Assembly (NCBI GenBank): GCA_001916035.1
Contig: MNRQ01000011.1
Location: 24,180-50,476, forward strand
DNA length: 26,297 nt
Direction: 5' to 3'
DNA from: Clostridium sp. 27_14
Lineage (GTDB): Bacteria > Bacillota > Clostridia > TANB77 > CAG-508
Position 1 is the stretch's first letter, and each line of letters begins with the position of its first letter. The translations under genes were made by a program, and so were the position numbers. This document shows positions 7,979 to 14,589 of the stretch, piece after piece. Under the pieces are notes generated by a model. That model did not search any database. It had not been told where the DNA came from and saw only the letters and a program-made list of their open reading frames with translations.

Positions 7979-8701
7979 ATGGAGAATGCATCAAAAGCAT
8001 TAATAATGGCAGGAGGAATATTAATCACAATATTAGTAGTATCGCTATTAGTGCTATTTTGGAATCAAGTATCAGATTATAAAAAAACAAGTTCAGATGC
8101 AGAAAAAGAAGCACAACTTTCAACTTTCAATGAACAATTTACACAATATGCTAGAACAGATTTAAGAGGAGTTGACCTAATATCACTTGTAAATAAAGTA
8201 ATAAATTACAATAGTAAAAATACAGGAGCAGGAGAAATAGATTATTCACAAAAAATAACATTAGTTGTTACAATAGGACAAGAATTTAGAACAAAATATG
8301 CAACAGACTCTAGTCTAGAGTTATTTAAAGATGATACTTATGAAATAACAGATAACAATAATAATCTTGTAAAAGTTATAAATAGCCAAAAAGAATTAGA
8401 AGATAAATATACATTAAAAGCATTAGATAAATTATCATCAAATTATGAAGCATTGAAAACCTACTATTATTCAACAGATGAAGAAGAAAGAATAAAAAAT
8501 GGTAAATCAGTAGAAGAAGTAATAGGAAAAAGCGCAGGAGTAAATATGAACAATAACGCAGAAAAACAAAAATTCTTTAATGATATTGTTCAACATAGAG
8601 AATATGCAGAATTTAAGACAGCAAAATTTACTACAGTAGGTAACATAGAATATAATTCTAATGGTCAAATTTCAAAGATGGAATTCAAATATAAAAAATA
8701 A
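7979..8701 (+). CDS. Pilin-like protein 1 of the MENASKAL family
   Basis: 240 aa with a single TM helix at about residues 8-28 (LIMAGGILITILVVSLLVLF) that begins almost at the start codon; the rest is hydrophilic and predicted outside. The N-terminus MENASKALIMAGG is nearly identical to those of three neighbouring genes. After the TM a FN..F..Y motif (STFNEQFTQYA) leads into GVDLISLVNKVINYNSKN, a pattern shared with the paralogues. The single N-terminal hydrophobic helix plus a variable globular tail is the architecture of type IV pilins and pseudopilins, but there is no leader peptide or Gly-Glu processing site, so export without prepilin peptidase is implied. It is the largest paralogue, which would suit a minor or tip subunit. 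GGAAAGTG precedes the ATG. The pilin role is inferred from architecture and location. Confidence 0.7.
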   Translation: MENASKALIMAGGILITILVVSLLVLFWNQVSDYKKTSSDAEKEAQLSTFNEQFTQYARTDLRGVDLISLVNKVINYNSKNTGAGEIDYSQKITLVVTIGQEFRTKYATDSSLELFKDDTYEITDNNNNLVKVINSQKELEDKYTLKALDKLSSNYEALKTYYYSTDEEERIKNGKSVEEVIGKSAGVNMNNNAEKQKFFNDIVQHREYAEFKTAKFTTVGNIEYNSNGQISKMEFKYKK

Positions 8702-8714
8702 TTGAGGTGGGTAA

Positions 8715-9185
8715 ATGGAAAACGCATCAAAAGCATTAATAATGGCAGCAGAAGTGCTTATAGGAATAATGATTATTAGTTTAGGTGTATATTTATTTGC
8801 TACATACAGTAAAACATCAAAAGAAATATATGACAAACAATATGAACAACAAATAATACAATTCAACACAAAATATACAAATTACATAGATAAAGAAAAT
8901 TTAAATATATATGATATACGAACAATAGCAAGCTACGCTAAACATGATAATGAAAGTTTATCAGAATTAGATAGAAATTCAGAAGAACAAAGAGTATCTG
9001 TTAGGTTTTATGGAAACAGCACAGATCTTGCTGATGAAACAGATGAAGCATGGGACAACAGAGTAAAAACAGACTTAAACAGAATTCAAGGCAATAATAC
9101 AGAACTTCCAAAATATGAATGTAAAATAAAAAAATACAATGAAGAAGGAAGAATAACATCAATCGAAATAAAAAGTATAAATTAG
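8715..9185 (+). CDS. Pilin-like protein 2 of the MENASKAL family
   Basis: 156 aa. MENASKALIMAAEVLIGIM is the start of a single TM helix that runs to about residue 28; the remainder is an external domain with the family FN..Y..Y motif (IQFNTKYTNYI), then IYDIRTIASYAKHDN, and ends in a short strand pair (YECKIKKYNEEGRITSIEI) that closely resembles the C-terminal ends of paralogues 1 and 3. It begins 13 bases after the preceding stop, with GAGGTGG as ribosome site. The first 25 coding bases after codon 3 are identical to the same segment of pilin-like gene 1, which points to recent duplication, gene conversion or strong constraint. Confidence 0.7.
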   Translation: MENASKALIMAAEVLIGIMIISLGVYLFATYSKTSKEIYDKQYEQQIIQFNTKYTNYIDKENLNIYDIRTIASYAKHDNESLSELDRNSEEQRVSVRFYGNSTDLADETDEAWDNRVKTDLNRIQGNNTELPKYECKIKKYNEEGRITSIEIKSIN

Positions 9186-9207
9186 AAAAAAAAGAGTTAC
9201 AAAAAAG

Positions 9208-9236
9208 TTGCAAAAAAAGTTGAATAATGTTATAAT
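9208..9236 (+). promoter_or_regulatory. Internal promoter before the divergent pilin-like gene
   Basis: TTGCAA (9208-9213), a 17-bp spacer and TATAAT (9231-9236) with the extended -10 TG (9228-9229). This is a strong vegetative promoter inside the block. The predicted start of transcription (near 9243) falls at the Shine-Dalgarno site AAGGAG (9241-9246), so the leader of the next gene would be only about 8 bases, unless the promoter mainly serves the genes further downstream. Confidence 0.65.
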
Positions 9237-9250
9237 AGATAAGGAGAATC

Positions 9251-9682
9251 ATGAAAAAGTTTTTTATATTTTTAATTATACTATTACTAATAATATGCAC
9301 AATTTGTTATACATATTTAGTATACCAAGCAAAATATAATAATGCTAAACAAATAAATGCCGCATTTCAAAAATATTATAACAAAAAAATATATGGTGCA
9401 GATTTAGCAACAGCAATAAATAAAGCAATAGATTATAATACAAAAAACGGGATAGAAAAAAATAAAGACTCACTATTTATAGAAAATGAAACAAACTCAA
9501 TAAAAATAAATATAAAAATGATTGATAAAGACAATACATATCCAATGGAAAAAATAGCAGCATCAGGAATAGAAAAATTTATTGATTATTATAATAAAAT
9601 ACAATTTGAATGTACAGACATTCAGTACCATACAAATACAAACATGGTAAAAAGCTTGTTATTTGAACAAATAACAACATAA
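9251..9682 (+). CDS. Divergent single-TM protein related to the pilin-like family
   Basis: 143 aa: MKKFF followed by a TM helix (about residues 4-24), then an external domain. It lacks the MENASKAL N-terminus, but its core (FQKYYNKKIYGADLATAINKAIDYNTKN) aligns with pilin-like protein 1 (FTQYA...GVDLISLVNKVINYNSKN), so I place it in the same family. It has its own strong promoter and a clean AAGGAG ribosome site, unlike its neighbours. The basic N-terminus makes it look like an ordinary signal-anchored protein rather than a fibre subunit; it could be an assembly initiator, chaperone or decoy. No known family was recognised. Confidence 0.6.
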   Translation: MKKFFIFLIILLLIICTICYTYLVYQAKYNNAKQINAAFQKYYNKKIYGADLATAINKAIDYNTKNGIEKNKDSLFIENETNSIKINIKMIDKDNTYPMEKIAASGIEKFIDYYNKIQFECTDIQYHTNTNMVKSLLFEQITT

Positions 9683-9698
9683 AAATAAGTTATTAAAA

Positions 9699-9718
9699 TT
9701 ACTATAAATATATAGTAA
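9699..9718 (+). other. Short perfect hairpin upstream of pilin-like gene 3
   Basis: TTACTATA (9699-9706) and TATAGTAA (9711-9718) form a perfect 8-bp stem with the loop AATA, about 40 bases before the start of pilin-like gene 3. There is no T-run after it. It could protect the 5' end of a processed pilin mRNA. Confidence 0.45.
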
Positions 9719-9757
9719 CCAAAAGATAAAAAAGGGAATACAAAGGAGGTAATTTAT

Positions 9758-10186
9758 ATGGAGAACGCTTCAAAAGCATTAATTATTGCAGGAGCAATTT
9801 TATTAGCAATTCTATTAATTTCATTAGGTATCATGATATTCAACCAAGCACAAGACACTGTAACAAACAGTGGAATGACAGAAGCAGAACTAACATCATT
9901 TAACAACAAATTTCTAAAATATGAAGGTAACCAAAAAGGAACAATGGTAAAATCTATGATGCAAGAAGTAAAATCAAGTGATGCAAACGCTTCTGATGAG
10001 CACAAGATAACTGTGAATTTTCAAAAAGATGAAAATTCATCATTATCAGCAACTAAGACAACAAAGGACATTGATACCAAACATACATATTATGTAGTAA
10101 TGGGATATGAGGATTCAGGTAGAATTAATACAATAAATATATACTATAATAAAGCTAAAGCAGACGAAACAACTAAAAAACCATAA
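9758..10186 (+). CDS. Pilin-like protein 3, candidate major subunit
   Basis: 142 aa. MENASKALIIAGAILLAI opens a single TM helix (to about residue 28); an external domain follows with the family motif FN..F..Y (TSFNNKFLKYEG), a Ser/Lys-rich middle, and the C-terminal HTYYVVMGYEDSGRINTINI strand pair seen in paralogue 2. It is the smallest MENASKAL member and has the best ribosome site of the block (AAAGGAGGTAA, with a spacing of 8) plus a protective-looking hairpin upstream; abundant fibre subunits usually are the smallest and best translated, so this is my candidate for the major subunit. That ranking is inference. There is no visible prepilin leader. Confidence 0.7.
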   Translation: MENASKALIIAGAILLAILLISLGIMIFNQAQDTVTNSGMTEAELTSFNNKFLKYEGNQKGTMVKSMMQEVKSSDANASDEHKITVNFQKDENSSLSATKTTKDIDTKHTYYVVMGYEDSGRINTINIYYNKAKADETTKKP

Positions 10187-10212
10187 TAAAAAATACAAAA
10201 GAGGTGATATAA

Positions 10213-10860
10213 TTGGAAAATGCGGCAGAAGCACTAAAAATGGCAGGTGGAGTATTACTATTTTTAATAGCACTTTCAGTAAGTATCATCTCTTTTAGCC
10301 ATGTAAGACAAGCTGCAGATACTATCTTAGAATACAAAGATAGAGAAACAGAATATATAGATAGTGACTACTATTATCAAGTAGGCATAAACGAATCAGA
10401 AAGAGAAGTTGGACTAGAAACAATATTACCAACAGTATCAAGAGTATACACAGAAAACTACAAAATTATATTTGAAGGCTTAAATAACCCTATTTATACA
10501 GTCACAAAATCCAGAGAAGAAAGATTTTGCTTAGACGGAGAATTTGACAATGACATAAAAGGTTCTGGAACAGCAAAAGAACAATCATTTTTACAAGCTG
10601 TTGTTTATGGACAAAAAGATACAATATTTAATGACAATTACGCAAACAAAATAAGGCTACCAGGAACATCATTATATACACAACTAAAGCAAGCATTAGA
10701 CGGAGGCAAAAAAATAATGGAATATGGTGGTAGATACTACCAAGACGACGAAAAAACATCTAGTGCAAGTGGTACAGGAGATAACGATAATTCAAATGAT
10801 GAAGATGAACCAGAAACAAACAAAACAAGAAAAAGAGTTATAACATATAGAATACTATAA
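10213..10860 (+). CDS. Pilin-like protein 4 (MENAAEAL variant)
   Basis: 215 aa from a TTG start, placed by GAGGTGAT seven bases upstream and by the conserved N-terminus MENAAEALKMAGGVLLFLI. One TM helix (about residues 8-29), then an external domain with no FN..F..Y motif, so only the N-terminal helix is shared with paralogues 1-3. The last 40 residues are acidic and low complexity (NDNSNDEDEPETNK) before a basic tail (KTRKRVITYRIL). It starts 26 bases after the previous stop. Keeping the N-terminal helix while changing the tail is what pseudopilins and minor pilins do; a minor subunit role is inferred. The weak TTG start fits low expression. Confidence 0.65.
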   Translation: MENAAEALKMAGGVLLFLIALSVSIISFSHVRQAADTILEYKDRETEYIDSDYYYQVGINESEREVGLETILPTVSRVYTENYKIIFEGLNNPIYTVTKSREERFCLDGEFDNDIKGSGTAKEQSFLQAVVYGQKDTIFNDNYANKIRLPGTSLYTQLKQALDGGKKIMEYGGRYYQDDEKTSSASGTGDNDNSNDEDEPETNKTRKRVITYRIL

Positions 10861-10879
10861 ATAAAAGGAGGAAACAAAA

Positions 10880-11404
10880 ATGGGAGATTCTTTAGGTACA
10901 GTAATTGTAATAGCAATTGCAGCAATACTAATGTTTGTATTTCCAGTAATGACAATGGCAGACAGAACAGACGATGTATCACAACTAACAGTACAAACTG
11001 AAACAACAGAATTTGTAGACGAAATAAGAACAACAGGAAAAATAACACCAGAAAAATATGATCAATTTGTACAATCTATAACATCAACAGGAAATCTATA
11101 TGATGTAGATATAGAAGTAAAAGTATTAGATGAAAACCCAGGTAAAAAAAGTGTTCAAGTTCAAAGAGATAAGTTAGGTGAAAATTATTATTTTGAAGTC
11201 TTCAATTCTCAAGTTATGGAAAAAATAGATGCAAATCAACCATACTTATTAAAAGAAGGAGACATTGTTGCAGTAAAAGTTAAAAACTCAACACAAACAC
11301 TATCTCAACAATTTAAAAATTTCTTCTATACAGTATTGGGAAATGATACATACACAATAGCAGCAGACCACGGAGGAATTGTAACAGCAACAGGAAAACA
11401 ATAA
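10880..11404 (+). CDS. Single-TM exported protein of the Tad-like block
   Basis: 174 aa with a TM helix at about residues 5-25 (LGTVIVIAIAAILMFVFPVM) beginning right after MGDS. The external part has MADRTDDVSQLTVQTETTEF directly after the helix, then an alpha/beta-looking segment (NLYDVDIEVKVLDENPGKK) and a Thr-rich end. Acidic and Thr residues directly after an N-terminal helix recall TadE/TadF-type minor pseudopilins, but I do not recognise the family with certainty. AAAGGAGG lies 10 bases before the ATG and the gap to the preceding stop is 19 bases, so it is in the same transcript as the pilin-like genes. Confidence 0.6.
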   Translation: MGDSLGTVIVIAIAAILMFVFPVMTMADRTDDVSQLTVQTETTEFVDEIRTTGKITPEKYDQFVQSITSTGNLYDVDIEVKVLDENPGKKSVQVQRDKLGENYYFEVFNSQVMEKIDANQPYLLKEGDIVAVKVKNSTQTLSQQFKNFFYTVLGNDTYTIAADHGGIVTATGKQ

Positions 11405-11416
11405 AATATTTTTTCG

Positions 11417-11448
11417 ATAGCTTGTAATATTATAATGTTGCAAGCTAT
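11417..11448 (+). other. Intergenic hairpin before the large exported protein
   Basis: ATAGCTTGTAA (11417-11427) pairs with TTGCAAGCTAT (11438-11448) over 11 bp with one G-U pair; the 10-base loop carries most of a TATAAT (11431-11436). No T-run follows, so termination is doubtful. It can be read as a transcript-stability hairpin or, less likely, as a promoter (T-tract at 11409-11414, 16-bp spacer, TATAAT). Confidence 0.45.
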
Positions 11449-11470
11449 TAATTATATACATAAGTAAAAC

Positions 11471-11521
11471 AAAGGAGAAATATTGAGTTTGTCCTTTAGG
11501 AAGGAAAGAAAACAAGTATGA
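11471..11521 (+). promoter_or_regulatory. Possible leader peptide coupled to the large exported protein
   Basis: AAAGGAG (11471-11477) is followed by TTG 11483 and a 12-codon frame (LSLSFRKERKQV) whose TGA at 11519-11521 overlaps the ATG of the next gene as ATGA. The next gene also has its own site, AAGGAAAG (11501-11508), which can pair with TCCTT at 11492-11496. This could be a translational coupling device. With only 12 codons and a TTG start, chance is a real alternative. Confidence 0.3.
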
Positions 11522-13131
11522 AATTACAAAACTTAGCAATAATATTTATAATAATAATATTACCAATTTCATTAGTGTTAGCAGAATACACACAATCAAG
11601 AGTACAAACATTAAACCTACAACTATCTTATGACACAAGGCTATACAATGCAACGTATGACGCAATAAAAGCATTCCAACTAAACACATTAAACAGTGAC
11701 ACATCAAACCAATCAAACTCAAAAATACGTGATTTGCAAGCAGCAGTAAACAGTTTCTTTTATTCAATGCAAACAAACTTTAGTATGAACGGATATGATA
11801 AAGACACATTACAAACACACGTACCAGCACTAGTATTCACACTATATGATGGATATTATATCTACTCACCATACAAAAACACACTAGACCAAGAAACAAT
11901 AAACAAACTAAAAACAGGAAAAGGAGAAGCAAACGAATATGTATATGATTTAAAACCATATGTATATTATAGTTGCAGGTACAAAAAAGGAAGTAGTACA
12001 GATGTAGTAATAACATATTCACTAGACAGTTATATAACAATAAAAGGATATGTTGACGGAAACTATTGGAACGAAAAAGGATATTTATTATCAAGTGTAA
12101 GTGGAAACATAAACTATAGAGGAATAAATATAAACACAGAAAACAATATATACGAAAATGTTGTAATAGATGGAGAAATAAACAAGCTACCATGTAGAAA
12201 AGTAAACGGAGTAAAATATTATGCAAAAGATGGAAAAGTATACACTGTAACAAATGGAAAAAAAGAATTACAATCAAATAAAACACCAAACTTTGTAAAA
12301 CAAAATGACAATGCAGTACAATACTATAAGGAAGCACTAGAACTAAAAAATAAAATAATAAATTCATCATTAATAAGTCTAAAAGCAAGCAATGCAGTAG
12401 ACGAAAACGGAAACCCAATAACATCTTATGACTACACAAACGAAGGATTTTTTGATTATGATATATTCAAAGAATTAAACAACACAAACTACAGCAGAGA
12501 CACACAAATAGAAGACGCAAACTCAAACTTTAATGCACATAAATTACAAGTAATAAAACGCTCAGTAATAAGAAATCTTTCATCAGCAATAACAGAATTC
12601 AATAAAATATCAAATTATACAACAACATTCGAAATGCCAAAATTACAAGATACAGACTGGGAAAAAATAACAGCAAATGTAGGAATGATAAGTTTCTTAC
12701 AAGGACTAAATATAGGTGGAAAAACATACAATGGATATACAATTGTAACAAACAACAAAAACAAAGAATTTGTATCAGAAGAATCAATATACATAGAAAA
12801 CAACACAAACACATATCACAGAGCAACAGACTTAGACCTACGAGGCACAAGTAATGCAACAGGATATTTTAATATAGACTATGAAAGAAGAACAGGAGAA
12901 ATATTACAAACAGTAGGAGGAGCAACAGCACAAGTAACAGGATATTATAACCCAAGAGAACCAGCAACAGGATGTTACCAAAGTATTGTAAGGCAAGAAA
13001 ATATATATCAAGGAAAATTAAAAAATTGGTTAGCAGAATCAGGCAATGAAAATCTAAAAAAAGCATATTATACAGCACTAGCAAGAGAAAGATATGGACT
13101 ATACAGAATGGAAAATCCAAATGACCAATAA
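11518..13131 (+). CDS. Large single-TM exported protein, TadE/TadG-like position
   Basis: 537 aa. A TM helix at residues 5-21 (NLAIIFIIIILPISLVL) is followed by AEYTQSRVQTLNLQLSYDTRLYNATYDAIKAFQLN. This amphipathic helix after an N-terminal anchor, with repeated A and D residues, resembles the post-TM helix of TadE/TadG proteins. A long external domain, rich in Tyr, Asn and Thr, makes up the rest (DGYYIYSPYKN near residue 110, NYRGININTENNIYENV near 200). The size suits a tip or adhesin-like subunit. It is the last gene of the block, ending 164 bases before spoIVB with no clear terminator between. I do not recognise a specific family for the large domain. Confidence 0.6.
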   Translation: MKLQNLAIIFIIIILPISLVLAEYTQSRVQTLNLQLSYDTRLYNATYDAIKAFQLNTLNSDTSNQSNSKIRDLQAAVNSFFYSMQTNFSMNGYDKDTLQTHVPALVFTLYDGYYIYSPYKNTLDQETINKLKTGKGEANEYVYDLKPYVYYSCRYKKGSSTDVVITYSLDSYITIKGYVDGNYWNEKGYLLSSVSGNINYRGININTENNIYENVVIDGEINKLPCRKVNGVKYYAKDGKVYTVTNGKKELQSNKTPNFVKQNDNAVQYYKEALELKNKIINSSLISLKASNAVDENGNPITSYDYTNEGFFDYDIFKELNNTNYSRDTQIEDANSNFNAHKLQVIKRSVIRNLSSAITEFNKISNYTTTFEMPKLQDTDWEKITANVGMISFLQGLNIGGKTYNGYTIVTNNKNKEFVSEESIYIENNTNTYHRATDLDLRGTSNATGYFNIDYERRTGEILQTVGGATAQVTGYYNPREPATGCYQSIVRQENIYQGKLKNWLAESGNENLKKAYYTALARERYGLYRMENPNDQ

Positions 13132-13295
13132 AATATAATAAATATAAAAACAAAATATAAAAGCAAAAATAAAAAATAGAAAAATATAAACCACAAATAT
13201 AAAAACAATAAAAGAAAAAATAAAACAGCATAAATATTAATATAAATTTAGGTATGAGATTTTTTAAAATAGGAATAATATAATCAGGTGATTAT

Positions 13296-14534
13296 ATGAA
13301 AAAAATTATAAAAATCGGAATACCTATTTTTATTTTAATAATAGTATATATATATGTATTAATAATAGAATCAATTCCAAATAATATAACAATATTTCAA
13401 GGCGAAAACATACAAATAAAGCAACTATGGGGAATAGGTTTAAGCAAACAAAATAATGAAGAAATATTAGAAGCATCATCAAACAAAAATCAAAACACAA
13501 TAAACCAAGTAAACACTGAAAAAATAAAAATAAACTTATTAAATAAAATAAACATAAAAAATGTAAATATAGATATTTTACCAAAAACAAAAGTAATACC
13601 AGTAGGAAGCGTAGCAGGAGTAAAACTATACACAAATGGAGTATTAGTTGTAGGAATGTCAGAAATAGAAGGAGAAGACAGCAAAATATATAAGCCTTAT
13701 GAAGAAACAGGAATAAAAGAAGGAGATACAATAATAAGTATAAACCAAACAAAAATAAACACAACAGATGATTTAATAAAAGAAGTAAACAATTCAAAAG
13801 GAGAAAAAATAAAAGTAAAATATGTACATGACGAAAAAACACTAGAATGCAGTATAAAACCAGTAAAAACAAGAAAAGAAAATTACAAAATAGGACTCTG
13901 GGTCAGAGACAGTGCAGCAGGAGTAGGAACAGTCACATTTTACAACCCAGAAACAAATGAATTTGCAGCATTAGGACACGGAATATTAGACATAGACACA
14001 GAAAAACTAATAAATATATCATCAGGAGAATTTGTAACAACAAACATATTAAAAATAGAAAAAGGAGAAAAAGGAAATCCAGGACGAATACAAGGAACAT
14101 TAGAAAAACAAAAAGAAATAGGAAAAATAAAACAAAATACAGGATTTGGAATATATGGTCAAGTAGAAGACATATCATCATTAAATATAGACAAATCAAA
14201 AGAAATGGAAGTAGCATTAAGAAATGAAATACAAACAGGAAAAGCAGAAATATTATGCAGTTTAGAAAATGGAAAAATAGACAAATATCAAATAGAAATA
14301 AAGAAAATATATAAAGACAATAATTATGACAACAAAAGTATGAGAATAAAAATAACAGATGAAAGATTAATAGAAAAAACAGGAGGAATTATACAAGGAA
14401 TGAGTGGATCACCAATAATACAAAATGGAAAATTTTTAGGGGCAGTTACACATGTAATAGTAAATGAACCGCTAGAAGGATATGCAGTTTTTGGAGATAT
14501 AATGATCAAGCAAATGCACAAAACAAGTAATTAA
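13296..14534 (+). CDS. spoIVB: SpoIVB peptidase (PDZ plus S55 serine protease)
   Basis: 412 aa. In sporulating Firmicutes SpoIVB is made in the forespore, crosses into the intermembrane space and cleaves SpoIVFA, which releases pro-sigma-K processing in the mother cell. Visible landmarks: an N-terminal TM anchor (residues 6-24), a PDZ domain (about 105-185, with GIKEGDTIISINQTKI), and the S55 domain with ALGHGI (His228), ITDERLI (Asp355) and GMSGSPII (Ser370). The His-Asp and Asp-Ser spacings (127 and 15 residues) equal those of the catalytic triad known for the Bacillus subtilis enzyme (His236, Asp363, Ser378). AGGTGAT precedes the ATG. In many Clostridia spo0A follows; here a convergent murC does. 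A weak sigma-G-like pair (GTATG at 13252, AATAATA at 13274, spacer 17) lies upstream but sits very close to the ribosome site. Confidence 0.95.
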   Translation: MKKIIKIGIPIFILIIVYIYVLIIESIPNNITIFQGENIQIKQLWGIGLSKQNNEEILEASSNKNQNTINQVNTEKIKINLLNKINIKNVNIDILPKTKVIPVGSVAGVKLYTNGVLVVGMSEIEGEDSKIYKPYEETGIKEGDTIISINQTKINTTDDLIKEVNNSKGEKIKVKYVHDEKTLECSIKPVKTRKENYKIGLWVRDSAAGVGTVTFYNPETNEFAALGHGILDIDTEKLINISSGEFVTTNILKIEKGEKGNPGRIQGTLEKQKEIGKIKQNTGFGIYGQVEDISSLNIDKSKEMEVALRNEIQTGKAEILCSLENGKIDKYQIEIKKIYKDNNYDNKSMRIKITDERLIEKTGGIIQGMSGSPIIQNGKFLGAVTHVIVNEPLEGYAVFGDIMIKQMHKTSN

Positions 14535-14541
14535 ATCACAA

Positions 14542-14584
14542 AAAGAAAGTTTGATTTATTATATTATTAAATCAAACTTTCTTT
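14542..14584. terminator. Bidirectional terminator between spoIVB and murC
   Basis: A perfect 17-bp inverted repeat, 14542-14558 with 14568-14584, with a 9-nt AT loop. It lies between convergent genes. On the minus strand the stem runs into TTTCTTTTTG, a good U-tract; on the plus strand the T-rich arm is CTTTCTTT. Confidence 0.85.
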
Positions 14585-14589
14585 AAAAA

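Noticed and set aside
13252..13280. Sigma-G promoter for spoIVB
   Set aside because: GTATG-17-AATAATA is one base off in the -10 and leaves almost no leader before the ribosome site; kept only as a remark.
13132..13295. Terminator after the large exported protein
   Set aside because: The stretch is A-rich with no stable inverted repeat; no terminator can be supported.
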